Shown: positions 17,009 to 26,636, numbered from the stretch's first letter. The stretch: DNA of 34,973 bases from Caldimonas tepidiphila (GCF_003569765.1 NZ_QXMG01000057.1:1-34973); one strand, 5' to 3'. Numbers and translations are program-made. The notes: generated by a model from the letters alone, not told the origin.

Positions 17009-18379
17009 ATGCCGATTCCTCCCCTCGACCTCCTCCAGCCGCTGTCGACGGCGATCGCCGACCCGCTGCCCGATCGCATCGGCAAGTACCGCGTGACGCG
17101 CCGCATCGGCCAGGGCAGCACCAGCGACGTCTTCCTCTGCCACGACGAGTTCCACGCGCGCGACGTGGCGCTCAAGCGGGTGCGGCCGCAGGCGCTGGCC
17201 GGCGCGCAGCAGGCGCGCTACAACGCGCGCTTCTTCGCCGCCGAGGCGGCACTGGTCGGGCGGCTGCAGCACCCGCACGTGGTGCAGATCCACGACGCGG
17301 TCAGCACGCCCGCCGAGCAGTACCTGGTGATGGAGCATGTCCCCGGCGGCACGCTGCAGCGCCACTGCCGCGCCGACCGGCTGCTGCCGCTCGAGCAGAT
17401 CGTCGAGATCGGCTTCAAGTGCGCGATGGCGCTCGGCTACGTGTTCCGCCAGGGCCTGATCCACCGCGACGTCAAGCCCGCCAACATCCTGGTCGTCGAG
17501 GGGCGCGGCGGCATCGACAACGTCAAGCTGACCGACTTCGGCAGCGCGCTGGACTTCGGCGCCGACGTCACGCAGGTGCACCGCGTCGGCTCGCTCGCCT
17601 ACATGTCGCCGGAGCAGCTGTGCGGGGCCGAGCTGCTGGCGCAGTCGGACATGTACTCGCTCGGCGCGGTGCTCTACCACCTCGTCACCGGCCACGCGCC
17701 GGTGGAGGCCGACAGCCCGGCGGCGCTGCTGCACGAGATCCTCGAGCGGCCCCCCGCGCCGCCGAGCGCCTACCGCTCGCAGGTCTCGCCGGCGCTCGAC
17801 GCGCTGATCCTGCGCGCGCTGGCCAAGCGGCCCGAGGACCGCCCCGCGAGCTGGGACGAGTTCGCCGACGCGCTCGCGCACCTGATCCGGCGCCGCGAGG
17901 TGCCGCGCGTCGAGCACGAGTCGGTGCTCGACTCCGAGCGCTTCTCGCTGCTGCGCTCGCTCGAGTTCTTCCAGGGCTTCGACGACATCGCGCTGTGGGA
18001 GGTGGTGCACCAGGCCTGCTGGCAGCGCCTGCCCGTGGGGCACCGGCTGATGCGCCGCGGCGAGAAGGCGCAGGACTTCCACATCGTCGCCGCGGGCCGC
18101 CTGGAGGTGTTCCGCGAGGGGCGGCGCGTCGCCAGCGTCGGCGCGGGCCGCTCGGTGGGCGAGATGTCCTACCTCGCGCCCAACCCGGCGCTGCGCACCC
18201 GCAGCGCCGACGTGGTGGCCGCCGAGCCGAGCACGACGATCGCCTTCACCGCCGAGTCGCTCGGGCGGCTCAGCATGGGCTGCCAGCGGCACTTCGACCG
18301 CGCCTTCATCGCGGTGCTGGTGCGCCGGCTGCACGAGACGGAAGGCGCCGACCCGGGCGCGGCCGGCACCGGCAGCTGA
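17009..18379 (+). CDS. Ser/Thr protein kinase fused to a cyclic-nucleotide-binding-like domain
   Basis: This 456-residue soluble protein has an N-terminal eukaryotic-type (Hanks) kinase and a C-terminal CNB/Crp-like beta-barrel. Kinase motifs are intact: the glycine loop G34-Q-G36-S-T-S-D-V, ATP lysine K56, H152-R-D154-V-K-P-A-N catalytic loop, D176-F-G178, and an MSPEQ segment equivalent to APE. The CNB part (about 315-440) retains G384-E385 and the phosphate-binding arginine R398 in TRSADVVA, so it may bind a nucleotide. There is no transmembrane helix or PASTA domain. The ribosome site is weak. A PAS-GGDEF-EAL gene follows 98 bases downstream on the same strand, suggesting linked signalling. 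The ligand and substrates are unknown. Confidence 0.88.
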   Translation: MPIPPLDLLQPLSTAIADPLPDRIGKYRVTRRIGQGSTSDVFLCHDEFHARDVALKRVRPQALAGAQQARYNARFFAAEAALVGRLQHPHVVQIHDAVSTPAEQYLVMEHVPGGTLQRHCRADRLLPLEQIVEIGFKCAMALGYVFRQGLIHRDVKPANILVVEGRGGIDNVKLTDFGSALDFGADVTQVHRVGSLAYMSPEQLCGAELLAQSDMYSLGAVLYHLVTGHAPVEADSPAALLHEILERPPAPPSAYRSQVSPALDALILRALAKRPEDRPASWDEFADALAHLIRRREVPRVEHESVLDSERFSLLRSLEFFQGFDDIALWEVVHQACWQRLPVGHRLMRRGEKAQDFHIVAAGRLEVFREGRRVASVGAGRSVGEMSYLAPNPALRTRSADVVAAEPSTTIAFTAESLGRLSMGCQRHFDRAFIAVLVRRLHETEGADPGAAGTGS

Positions 18380-18477
18380 GTCGGGCGGCCCGGCCCACCC
18401 GCTTGCAGGGGTCGCCCGCGGCGGCACGCGACGCTGATGCACAATCGTTCGCAGGCCCCGGAGTGGGCCGGGCCGCA

Positions 18478-20295
18478 ATGAACCAAGAAGTCCCTTTCCC
18501 TGCCGAGCCCCTGCCCGAGCCCGGTGCCGACCCTCGTGCGGCGCCGCAGCGCGGCGCCTTCTGCCTCGCGCTCTTCGAACATGCCCCGGTCGGCATGGCG
18601 CTCGTGCGCGGCACGCGCTTCGAGCTCGTCAACGCCTGCTTCGAGACGCTGTTCGGCTGGCCCGCCGGCACGCTGGACGGCCAGGGCGTCGAGGCGGTGT
18701 GGCTGTCGGCGAAGGAGCGCGAGCGCGTGCTGGCCGGCGTGCGGCAGCGCCTGGCGCGCGGCGAGGCGATCGACCTCGAGCTGCAGATGCGCCACCGCGA
18801 CGGCCGGGCCCTCTGGTGCCGGCTGCGCGCACGCGCGCTGCCGGACGGCGCCGCCGTCTGGATCGTCGAGGACGTGGATTCGCAGCACCGCGAGCGGCTC
18901 GAGCTCGAGCGCCGCGTGCACGAGCGCAGCGAGGCGCTCGCGAGCGCCAACGCGCAGCTGCGCCGCGAGATGGAGGACCGCCAGAGCGCCGAGGACCTGG
19001 TGCGCCACCTCGCCGACCACGATCCGCTCACCGGGCTGCCCAACCGCCACCTGCTCGCCTACCGGCTCGAGCAGGCGATCGCCGCGGCGCAGGGCCAGGA
19101 CGGCGGCGTCGCGGTGCTGTTCATGGACCTCGACCGCTTCAAGGCCATCAACGACTCGCTCGGGCACGGCACCGGCGACCGGCTGCTGCAGGCCGTCGCC
19201 GAGCGCGTGCGGCAGTGCCTGCGGCCGGGCGACACGGTGGCGCGGCTCGGCGGCGCCGAGTTCGTGATGGTGCTGCCCGCGGTGGCCGCGCCCGGCGAGG
19301 CGGCGCAGCTCGCGTCCAAGCTCATCCGCGCGGTCTCTCAGCCCTGCCAGATCGGCGAGCTCGAGCTGCGCGCGACGCCCTCGCTCGGCATCAGCCTCTA
19401 CCCCGAGCACGGCGACAACCCCGACGCACTGATCGCCAAGGCGAGCGTCGCGATGTACCAGGCCAAGGCCCAGGGCCGGCGCAATTACCTCTTCTTCAGC
19501 GGGCAGGCCGACGGCGCCTCGTCGCAGCGGCTGCTGCTGGAGCACGAGCTCTACCGCGCGCTCGAGCACAACCAGCTCGAGCTGCTCTACCAGCCGCGCT
19601 ATGCGCTCGACGGCGAGGCCTTCGTCGCCTGCGAGGCGCTGCTGCGCTGGCAGCATCCCTCGCGCGGCGCGATCGGGCCGGCCGAGTTCGTGCCGCTGGC
19701 CGAGGACAGCGGCCTGATCGTGCAGATCGGCGAATGGGTGCTGCGCGAGACCTGCCGGCAGATCCGGCGCTGGCAGGACCGCGGCCTCGACGTGCGGCCG
19801 GTCTCGATCAACCTGTCGGCGCGGCAGTTCCACAGCCTGGAGCTGATCTCGATGATCCGCTCGGTGCTGGCCGAGACCGGGGTGCCGCCGCGGCTGCTGG
19901 AGGTGGAGATCACCGAGACCACGCTGATGCACAACACCGACGAGACGCAGGTCACGCTCGGGCAGCTCAGCGCGCTGGGCATCAAGATCTCGATCGACGA
20001 CTTCGGCACCGGCTACTCGAGCCTCGCCTACCTCAAGCGCTTCCCGGTGGACGTGCTGAAGATCGACCGCTCCTTCGTGCGCGAGATCGTGCCCGGCACC
20101 GAGGACGCGCTGATCGTCGGCGCGATCATCGGGCTCGCACGCAGCCTGCGCCTGCGCGTCGTCGCCGAGGGCGTCGAGACGCGCGAGCAGGCCGAGTTCC
20201 TGCGGCGCGAGGGCTGCGACGAGGGGCAGGGCTTCCTGTTCGGGCAGCCGCTGGCGGCGGCGGAGCTGGAGCCGCTGCTCAGGCGCGCACGCTGA
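18478..20295 (+). CDS. PAS-GGDEF-EAL cyclic-di-GMP phosphodiesterase (degenerate GGDEF)
   Basis: This 605-residue cytoplasmic protein has a PAS sensor (about 28-140), a short coiled linker, a GGDEF domain (about 165-335) and an EAL domain (about 350-600). The cyclase signature is G258-G-A260-E-F, where the metal-binding Asp/Glu is replaced by Ala, so cyclase activity is unlikely; the inhibitory-site motif R249-P-G-D252 is kept five residues upstream. The EAL domain looks catalytic: E386-A-L-L-R-W, NLSARQF, EITETTLM, D507-D508-F-G-T-G and E564-G-V-E-T are present. It should therefore hydrolyse c-di-GMP, with GGAEF as a possible regulatory site. The frame is open far upstream, but ATG 18478 starts the conserved part. 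The 3' end overlaps the convergent lysR gene by 17 bases. Confidence 0.92.
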   Translation: MNQEVPFPAEPLPEPGADPRAAPQRGAFCLALFEHAPVGMALVRGTRFELVNACFETLFGWPAGTLDGQGVEAVWLSAKERERVLAGVRQRLARGEAIDLELQMRHRDGRALWCRLRARALPDGAAVWIVEDVDSQHRERLELERRVHERSEALASANAQLRREMEDRQSAEDLVRHLADHDPLTGLPNRHLLAYRLEQAIAAAQGQDGGVAVLFMDLDRFKAINDSLGHGTGDRLLQAVAERVRQCLRPGDTVARLGGAEFVMVLPAVAAPGEAAQLASKLIRAVSQPCQIGELELRATPSLGISLYPEHGDNPDALIAKASVAMYQAKAQGRRNYLFFSGQADGASSQRLLLEHELYRALEHNQLELLYQPRYALDGEAFVACEALLRWQHPSRGAIGPAEFVPLAEDSGLIVQIGEWVLRETCRQIRRWQDRGLDVRPVSINLSARQFHSLELISMIRSVLAETGVPPRLLEVEITETTLMHNTDETQVTLGQLSALGIKISIDDFGTGYSSLAYLKRFPVDVLKIDRSFVREIVPGTEDALIVGAIIGLARSLRLRVVAEGVETREQAEFLRREGCDEGQGFLFGQPLAAAELEPLLRRAR

Positions 20296-21277
20296 GCGGC
20301 TCGGCGGCCGACGCCGCGGCCGGCGCCGCCGCGGCCGCACCCTCTGCCGGGGACTGCGCGGCGCGGCGCCAGTAGGCCGGGTCACCGTAGCTGTGCTTGA
20401 GGAAGTCGATCCACAGCCGCACGCGCAGCGGCAGGTGCTTGCGCTGCGGGAACACCGCGTAGATGCCGTTGGGCGGCGCGGCGTACTCGTCGAGGACGCT
20501 GACGAGCTCGCCGCGCGCGAGGTGCCCCTCCACCTCCCAGGTCGAGCGCCACGCGAGGCCGAGCCCGGCGAGGCACCACTCGTGCAGCACCTGCCCGTCC
20601 GAGCAGTCGAGCGGGCCGCCCACGCGCAGGTGGTGCAGCTCGTCGCCGAGCCGGAAGGCCCAGCCGCGCGTCTGGCTCGCATCGGAGCTCAGCGCCAGGC
20701 AGTCGTGCTGCGCGAGCTCCGACGGGTGGCGCGGCGTGCCGCGGCGGCGCAGGTAGTCGGGCGACGCGACGCACAGCCGGCGGTTGTCGGCCAGCCGCAG
20801 GCTCACGAGGCTCGAGTCCGGCAGGTCGCCGACGCGCACCGCGCAGTCGAAGCCCTCGTTGACGATGTCCACCACCCGGTCGCTGAGGTTCAGCGAGATC
20901 GACACCTCCGGGTGCAGCGCGCGAAAGCGCGGCACCAGCGGCGCGACGTGGCGCCGCCCGAAGCCCGCCGGCGCGGTCAGCCGCAGGTGGCCGCTCGCCT
21001 TCACGCCGCCGGCGCTCACGCTCGCCTCGGCGTTCGCCAGGTCGGCGAGCAGGCGCTGGCAGTCCTCCAGGAAGGCGCTGCCCTCGTGCGTCAGTGTGAT
21101 GCGGCGCGTCGTGCGCATCAGCAGCTTGACGCCCAGGCGCTCCTCCAGCGCGTCGATGCGCCGCCCGATGACCGCCGGCGCGACGCCCTCGAGCTGCGCG
21201 GCGGCCGTGAGGCTGCCGCGCGTGGCCACGCTGACGAAGGATTCGATTTGTTTCAGGCGGTCCATTCGGGAAGACAT
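20279..21277 (-). CDS. LysR-family transcriptional regulator
   Basis: This 332-residue LTTR has an N-terminal winged HTH (MDRLKQIESFVSVATRGSLTAAAQLEGVAPAVIGRRIDALEERLG region) and a substrate-binding domain spanning about 95-300. Homologues of this style (GHLRLTAPAGFGRRHVAPL) belong to the DsdA/AaeR-like group 'LysR substrate-binding, CrgA-type'. The protein continues beyond the usual end (about 305) into an Ala/Pro-rich tail that overlaps the end of the EAL gene on the opposite strand. Starts at 21277 (MSSRMDRL) or 21265 (MDRL) are both possible, and neither has a good ribosome site. It is transcribed away from the dehalogenase-permease pair, the classical LTTR arrangement, so that operon is the likely target. 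Confidence 0.9.
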   Translation of the reverse strand: MSSRMDRLKQIESFVSVATRGSLTAAAQLEGVAPAVIGRRIDALEERLGVKLLMRTTRRITLTHEGSAFLEDCQRLLADLANAEASVSAGGVKASGHLRLTAPAGFGRRHVAPLVPRFRALHPEVSISLNLSDRVVDIVNEGFDCAVRVGDLPDSSLVSLRLADNRRLCVASPDYLRRRGTPRHPSELAQHDCLALSSDASQTRGWAFRLGDELHHLRVGGPLDCSDGQVLHEWCLAGLGLAWRSTWEVEGHLARGELVSVLDEYAAPPNGIYAVFPQRKHLPLRVRLWIDFLKHSYGDPAYWRRAAQSPAEGAAAAAPAAASAAEPLSVRA

Positions 21278-21459
21278 TAAGGCGCGGCTGATCCGAGATC
21301 AAGCCGGGCGATACGGGGGAGCAGGCACGCAAGGCGCCGCTCAGGCGGCTGCAGGGCGGCAAGGAGAGAACGTATCCTCACAATTAGTCGCTCAAAAGTC
21401 AAAGATCATGAGCATCCGAAGGGATTAATGTCGCCGGGATGATCGAATAAAGTGGCGTC

Positions 21460-22194
21460 ATGGAAAAGCCCGTCGCCCTGCCGCCGCTGCGTGCGGTCCT
21501 CTTCGATGCCTACGGCACGCTGTTCGACGTCTACAGCGTCGGTCTGCTGGCCGAGCAGCTGTTTCCCGGCAAGGGCGAGGCGCTGGCCGCGCTGTGGCGC
21601 GACAAGCAGATCGAGTACACGCGCCTCGTGACGATGGCCGCGCCCGGCGGCGAGCGCTACCGGCCGTTCTGGGAGATCACGCGCGACGGCCTGCGCTACG
21701 CCTGCAAGCGGCTCGGCCTCGCGCTCGGCGCCGAGGCCGAGTCGCGGCTGATGAACCAGTACCGGGCGCTGTCCGCCTTCCCCGAGAACCGGGAGGTGCT
21801 GCAGGCGCTGAAGGATCTCGGCATTCCGCGCGCGATCCTCAGCAACGGCGACCCGGCGATGCTCGACGTCGCGGTGCGCAGTGCGGGCCTGCACGAGGTG
21901 CTCGACCACGTGATCAGCGTCGAGCCGCTGCGCGTGTTCAAGCCCGACATGCGCGTCTACGCGCTCGGCCTGTCGGTGCTGCGGCAGGCGCAGCCCGGGC
22001 TCGCGGCGAAGAACGTGCTGTTCGTCTCGAGCAACGGCTGGGACGCCGCGGGCGCCGCCTGGTTCGGCTTCACCACCTTCTGGCTCAACCGCGCCGGGCT
22101 GCCGCGCGAGGAGCTGCACGTCGCGCCCGCCGTCGAGGGGCGCAACCTGCACGAGCTGCTGGCGCTGTTCGGCCTCGGGGAGGCGGGCGCATGA
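21460..22194 (+). CDS. Haloacid dehalogenase, type II (L-2-haloacid dehalogenase-like)
   Basis: This 244-residue HAD-superfamily hydrolase has the nucleophile in [15 protein letters not shown] (D16). Motif II is in [11 protein letters not shown], the lysine lies in EPLRVFKPD, and the C-terminal [24 protein letters not shown] is the haloacid dehalogenase type II signature with the SSN...D active-site residues. Such enzymes hydrolyse L-2-haloalkanoates to D-2-hydroxyacids; chloroacetate would give glycolate. Some family members are phosphatases, so substrate is inferred. The gene lies 182 bases from the divergent lysR start and overlaps the TSUP permease by four bases (ATGA), indicating an operon. 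Confidence 0.9.
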   Translation: MEKPVALPPLRAVLFDAYGTLFDVYSVGLLAEQLFPGKGEALAALWRDKQIEYTRLVTMAAPGGERYRPFWEITRDGLRYACKRLGLALGAEAESRLMNQYRALSAFPENREVLQALKDLGIPRAILSNGDPAMLDVAVRSAGLHEVLDHVISVEPLRVFKPDMRVYALGLSVLRQAQPGLAAKNVLFVSSNGWDAAGAAWFGFTTFWLNRAGLPREELHVAPAVEGRNLHELLALFGLGEAGA

Positions 22195-22964
22195 CGCTGT
22201 TCGACGCGGCGCTGATCGCCCTCGGCGCCTTCGCCGCCGGCGCGGTCAATTCCATCGCCGGCGGGGGCACCTTCTTCTCCTTCCCGGCGCTGCTCGCGGT
22301 CGGCGTGCCGCCGGTGGTGGCCAACGCGAGCAACTCGGTGTCGCTGTGGCCGGGCAGCCTGTCGGGCGCCTGGGCCTACAAGCGCGAGCTCGTGCCGCTC
22401 AAGCGCTACCTGCTGCCGATGGGCGTGGCCTCCTTCATCGGCGGCATCTGCGGCGGGCTGCTGCTGCTGCTGACGAAGGACGCGACCTTCAAGCGCCTGA
22501 TCCCGTGGCTGCTCGCCTTCGCGACGCTGCTGTTCGCCTTCAGCGGCCAGATCTCGGCGGCACTGCGGCGCTGGCGCAAGGTCGCGCCGGGCGCCGCGAC
22601 GCGGCCCAGGGGCGGCGCGCTCGGCTGGCTCGGCCAGCTGCTCGTGTCGATCTACGGCGGCTTCTTCGGCGCGGGCATGGGCATTCTGATGATGGCCAGC
22701 CTCGCGATCGCCGGCCACGAGGACGTGCAGGAAATCAACGCGATCAAGAACCTGCTGTCGGCGGTGATCTACAGCGTCACGGTCGTGACCTTCATCGTCG
22801 CCGGCGCCGTCAGCTGGCCGCACACCCTCGTGATGATCGTCACCGCGACGCTCGGCGGCTACGCCGGCGCGAGCATGGCGCGCCGCGTGCCGGCGCTGTG
22901 GCTGCGCCGCGCGGTCATCGCAACCGGCGTGCTGCTGACGCTGTACTACTTCCAGGCCCCCTGA
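22191..22964 (+). CDS. TSUP-family (TauE/SafE) membrane permease
   Basis: This 257-residue inner-membrane protein has about seven to eight hydrophobic segments. It shows the TSUP two-repeat layout: an N-terminal [35 protein letters not shown] half and a second half starting [24 protein letters not shown] proteins move sulfite, sulfoacetate, organosulfonates or other small anions; the substrate here is not known. Its ATG overlaps the dehalogenase stop by four bases, so the two proteins are probably made together. Import of a haloacid or export of a related anion is a reasonable inference. Length is typical (about 250). Confidence 0.9.
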   Translation: MTLFDAALIALGAFAAGAVNSIAGGGTFFSFPALLAVGVPPVVANASNSVSLWPGSLSGAWAYKRELVPLKRYLLPMGVASFIGGICGGLLLLLTKDATFKRLIPWLLAFATLLFAFSGQISAALRRWRKVAPGAATRPRGGALGWLGQLLVSIYGGFFGAGMGILMMASLAIAGHEDVQEINAIKNLLSAVIYSVTVVTFIVAGAVSWPHTLVMIVTATLGGYAGASMARRVPALWLRRAVIATGVLLTLYYFQAP

Positions 22965-23020
22965 AAAAGCCCTCCGTTCCTTCTTCTTTCACAACATCCG
23001 GACCCCGAGAGGATTCGCCC

Positions 23021-25210
23021 ATGACCACCCGCACGACCGTCCACCGGCTCGAAGTCGCCGACGAGCTGTTCCGCTTCATCGAGGGCGAGGTGCTGCCCGC
23101 CACCGGCGTCGACAGCGCCGCCTTCTGGGCCGGCTTCGACGCGATCGTCCATGACCTGGCGCCGAAGAACGTCGCGCTGCTCGCCGAGCGCGACCGCCTG
23201 CAGGCCGAGCTCGACGCGTGGCACAAGGCGAATCCCGGCCCGGTCCGCGACATGGCGGCCTACCGCGCCTTCCTCGAGCGCATCGGCTACCTGGTGCCGC
23301 AGCCCGCGGGCGCGCAGGCGACGACCGCCAACGTCGACGCCGAGCTCGCGCTGCAGGCCGGCCCGCAGCTCGTCGTGCCGATCCTCAACGCCCGCTACGC
23401 GCTCAACGCCGCCAACGCGCGCTGGGGTTCGCTCTACGACGCGCTCTACGGCACCGACGCGATCCCCGAGACCGAGGGCGCCGAGAAGACCTCGGGCTAC
23501 AACCCGGTGCGCGGCGCCAAGGTGATCGAGTTCGCGCGCAAGTTCCTCGACGAGGCCGCGCCGCTGGCCGGCGGCGCCTCGCACCGCGACTCGATCGGCT
23601 ACAAGGTCGAGGGCGGCCGGCTCGTCGTCACGCTCAAGGGCGGCGCCGTCGCCGGCCTGCAGGACGCGGCCCAGTTCGTCGGCTACCAGGGCGACGCGGC
23701 GGCGCCGTCGGCCCTGCTCGTGAAGCACAACGGCCTGCACGCCGAGATCCGCATCGACCGCAGCTCGGCGATCGGTGCGACCGACCCCGCCGGCGTCGCC
23801 GACGTGGTGCTGGAGGCGGCGCTCTCCACCATCCTCGACCTCGAGGACTCGGTCGCCGCGGTGGACGCCGCCGACAAGACGCTCGCCTACCGCAACTGGC
23901 TCGGCATCCTGCAGGGCACGCTGACCGAGCAGGTGATGAAGGGGGGCCGGACCATCACGCGCACGATGAACGCCGACCGCGAGTACACCGGCGCCAACGG
24001 CGAGCCGGTGGTGCTGCACGGCCGCTCGCTGCTGTTCGTGCGCAACGTCGGCCACCTGATGACGAACCCCGCGATCCTCTACGACGGCGGCAAGGAGATC
24101 CCCGAGGGCATCATGGACGCGGTGGTCACGACCACGATCGCGCTGGTGGACATCCGCCGCAAGAGCGGCCCGCGCAACTCGCGCACCGGCAGCGTCTACA
24201 TCGTCAAGCCCAAGATGCACGGCCCGGCCGAGGTCGCGTTCGCGAGCGAGCTGTTCGGCCGCGTCGAGCAGCTGCTGGGCCTGCCCGACAGCACCGTGAA
24301 GCTCGGCATCATGGACGAGGAGCGCCGCACCAGCGTGAACCTCAAGGCCTGCATCGCCGCGGCCGCCAGCCGCGTCGCCTTCATCAACACCGGCTTCCTC
24401 GACCGCACCGGCGACGAGATGCACACCGCGATGCACGCCGGGCCGATGATCCGCAAGAACGACATGAAGGGCTCGAAGTGGATCGCGGCCTACGAGCGCA
24501 ACAACGTGCTCACCGGCCTGTCCATGGGCCTGAGCGGCCGCGCGCAGATCGGCAAGGGCATGTGGGCGATGCCGGACCTGATGGCCGCGATGCTGGCGCA
24601 GAAGATCGGCCACCCCAAGGCCGGCGCCAACACCGCCTGGGTGCCGTCGCCGACCGCCGCGACGCTGCACGCGCTGCACTACCACCAGGTGGACGTGTTC
24701 GCGGTGCAGAAGGAACTCGCCAAGGTGGACGCCGACGCCGAGCGCGACGCGATCCTGAACGACCTGCTCTCCGTGCCGGTCGCCGCCGAGCCGAACTGGC
24801 CCGACGCTGAAAAACAGCAGGAGATCGACAACAACGCGCAGGGCATCCTCGGCTATGTGGTGCGCTGGGTGGACCAGGGCGTGGGCTGCTCGAAAGTGCC
24901 CGACATCAACGACGTCGGCCTGATGGAGGACCGCGCCACGCTGCGCATCTCCAGCCAGCACATCTGCAACTGGCTGCTGCACGGCGTGGTGAGCGAGGCG
25001 CAGGTGCGCGAGACGTTCAATCGCATGGCGGCCAAGGTGGACGAGCAGAACGCGGGCGACCCCGCCTACAAGCCGCTCGCGGCCAACCCCGACGGCGCGG
25101 CTTTCCAGGCGGCGCTGGACCTGGTGTTCAAGGGCAAGGAGCAGCCCAGCGGCTACACCGAGCCGCTGCTGCACGCCTGGCGCCTGAAGGTCAAGGCAGC
25201 GCAGGGCTGA
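23021..25210 (+). CDS. glcB: Malate synthase G
   Basis: This 729-residue enzyme condenses glyoxylate with acetyl-CoA to give malate, the last step of the glycolate/glyoxylate route; E. coli GlcB has 723 residues. Family segments are present: [17 protein letters not shown], the [10 protein letters not shown] acid region, [60 protein letters not shown], and [21 protein letters not shown]. The start at 23021 follows GAGAGG at 23007-23012; the frame stays open further upstream inside the permease gene without similarity. A 56-base gap separates it from the TSUP gene, and a strong terminator follows. Its position fits glycolate-yielding dehalogenation upstream, although it may have its own promoter. 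Confidence 0.97.
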   Translation: MTTRTTVHRLEVADELFRFIEGEVLPATGVDSAAFWAGFDAIVHDLAPKNVALLAERDRLQAELDAWHKANPGPVRDMAAYRAFLERIGYLVPQPAGAQATTANVDAELALQAGPQLVVPILNARYALNAANARWGSLYDALYGTDAIPETEGAEKTSGYNPVRGAKVIEFARKFLDEAAPLAGGASHRDSIGYKVEGGRLVVTLKGGAVAGLQDAAQFVGYQGDAAAPSALLVKHNGLHAEIRIDRSSAIGATDPAGVADVVLEAALSTILDLEDSVAAVDAADKTLAYRNWLGILQGTLTEQVMKGGRTITRTMNADREYTGANGEPVVLHGRSLLFVRNVGHLMTNPAILYDGGKEIPEGIMDAVVTTTIALVDIRRKSGPRNSRTGSVYIVKPKMHGPAEVAFASELFGRVEQLLGLPDSTVKLGIMDEERRTSVNLKACIAAAASRVAFINTGFLDRTGDEMHTAMHAGPMIRKNDMKGSKWIAAYERNNVLTGLSMGLSGRAQIGKGMWAMPDLMAAMLAQKIGHPKAGANTAWVPSPTAATLHALHYHQVDVFAVQKELAKVDADAERDAILNDLLSVPVAAEPNWPDAEKQQEIDNNAQGILGYVVRWVDQGVGCSKVPDINDVGLMEDRATLRISSQHICNWLLHGVVSEAQVRETFNRMAAKVDEQNAGDPAYKPLAANPDGAAFQAALDLVFKGKEQPSGYTEPLLHAWRLKVKAAQG

Positions 25211-25236
25211 AGCGGGCGCTTCCTGCCCCTGCGAAG

Positions 25237-25265
25237 AAGTGGCGCCCGGTGGCGCCACTTTTTTT
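25237..25265. terminator. Bidirectional-looking Rho-independent terminator between glcB and tolC-like gene
   Basis: AAGTGGCGCC (25237-25246) and GGCGCCACTT (25251-25260) form a perfect 10-bp stem around CGGT, followed by five more T's for a seven-T run on the + strand. On the minus strand the hairpin lies 17 bases past the TolC-like stop, but the A-side there gives only a short U-run. Confidence 0.9.
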
Positions 25266-25281
25266 ACCTTGCGGCGAAAGC

Positions 25282-26619
25282 TCAGTTCCGAGGGGGCAGG
25301 GCTGCCGCGAACAGCCCGCTCAGGCCCTGCATCTCCTCCTCGTCCAGCGTGCCGCTGTGGCGGCGCAGCCGCACCAGGCTGCGCAGGTACTCGTGCCGTG
25401 CCCGTGCATGATCGGCCCGGGCGCGGAAGAGTCGCTGCTGCGTCAGCAGCAGATCCACCATCGTCGCGGCGCCGAGCTCGAAGCCGCGCTGCAGGGCATC
25501 GCGGGCGCGCTCCTGGGCCTCGGCGGTCTGGAGCGTGGCCTCCGCGCGCTGGAGCTGGCTGCGCGCGGTCAGCCACGCGGTGCGCAGCTGCAGCTCGAGC
25601 TGGCGGTGGCGCTCCTCGAGCTGGGCCTCGGCCTGCGCCTCGCGCGCCAGTGCCTCGCGCACGGTCGCATCGACGCGGCCGCCCTCGTACAACCCGACCG
25701 TCAGTGTCAGCCCGACCGAGCGCACCGTGTAAGGCGTGTTGCGGCGGCTTTCGGCATCCGTGTCCGACCAGGTCTGGCCCGCGATCAGCGCCAGCTGGGG
25801 CAGATGCTGGGCGCGGGCACTCGACACCGTGCGCTGCTCGGCCTGCAGCGCCTGCTGCGAGGCAGCCAGCACGGGACTGCCCTGCACAGCACGCTGCAGC
25901 CACTCCTCGAACTCTCCCGACAGTCGAGGCAGGCTCGGCGCGACGAGCCTGGGCAGCGTGGACACCGGTATGCCGGTGCTCTGCACGAGCGCCTCGATCG
26001 CCACCCGCAGCTCGTTGCGCACCTCGATCTCGCGCGCGGCGAGCGTGGCCAGGCGGGCTTCGGCTTCCAGCAGGTCGGGCTGCTTGGCCATCTGCCGCTC
26101 CACCAGGCGGGCGACCCGGTCGCGCTGCCCGCTCACGGCCTGCTGCTCGGCCTGGACCGCGCCCAGCTCCTCGACGGCGTTGAGGGCGTCGAGCAGCTGC
26201 TCCACGATCCTCGCCGCCAGCTCCACGCGCAGCGCCTCGTGCTCCAGCCGTGCCTGCTCGATGCGCATCGCCTCGGCGCTGGCCAGGCGGCGCGAGGCCA
26301 CGTCGAGCAGCGGCTGGCGCAGGTTGACGGACTTGCGCTCGGAGTTGTACAGGTTGCGCGATGCGTCCTCGGCGCGAAAGTCGTTGCGCGCGCCGCTGAG
26401 CGTCAGCGCGAGCTGGGGGCGCAGGCGGCTCGACGCGAGGTCGGCGCGCGCCTGGGCCCGGTCTATCGCGCTGCGCTGCGCCCGCAATGCGGGGTTGGTT
26501 TCCAGCGCCGTCTGGTAGAGCGAGAGCAGGCTCGGCGGCGCGGGCTCGGGGGCCGCCGAGCCTGCCGCGCACCATGCCGCGAGGACGGCGGCCGCGCTGT
26601 AACAACGAAGGGGCTTCAT
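25282..26619 (-). CDS. TolC-family outer membrane protein of a type I secretion system
   Basis: This 445-residue protein has a signal peptide (YSAAAVLAAWCAAGSAA, cleavage near residue 23) and two tandem OEP repeats of long amphipathic helices rich in Arg, Glu, Ala and Leu, with short strands such as SERKSVNLRQPLLD and VRSVGLTLTVGLYEGGRVDA. This is the TolC/PrtF layout: a trimeric outer-membrane channel with a periplasmic tunnel. Length is typical (about 430-480). The HlyD-like gene ends 17 bases upstream on the same strand, and the ABC exporter precedes that, so this is the dedicated channel of the type I system rather than the housekeeping TolC. GAGG lies nine bases before the ATG. Confidence 0.9.
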   Translation of the reverse strand: MKPLRCYSAAAVLAAWCAAGSAAPEPAPPSLLSLYQTALETNPALRAQRSAIDRAQARADLASSRLRPQLALTLSGARNDFRAEDASRNLYNSERKSVNLRQPLLDVASRRLASAEAMRIEQARLEHEALRVELAARIVEQLLDALNAVEELGAVQAEQQAVSGQRDRVARLVERQMAKQPDLLEAEARLATLAAREIEVRNELRVAIEALVQSTGIPVSTLPRLVAPSLPRLSGEFEEWLQRAVQGSPVLAASQQALQAEQRTVSSARAQHLPQLALIAGQTWSDTDAESRRNTPYTVRSVGLTLTVGLYEGGRVDATVREALAREAQAEAQLEERHRQLELQLRTAWLTARSQLQRAEATLQTAEAQERARDALQRGFELGAATMVDLLLTQQRLFRARADHARARHEYLRSLVRLRRHSGTLDEEEMQGLSGLFAAALPPRN

Positions 26620-26636
26620 CTTGCCGTGCCTCGATC

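Noticed and set aside
22946-26605. 1219-codon frame opposite glcB and through the TolC-like gene
   Set aside because: It crosses two well-supported genes and a strong terminator and shows no domain pattern.
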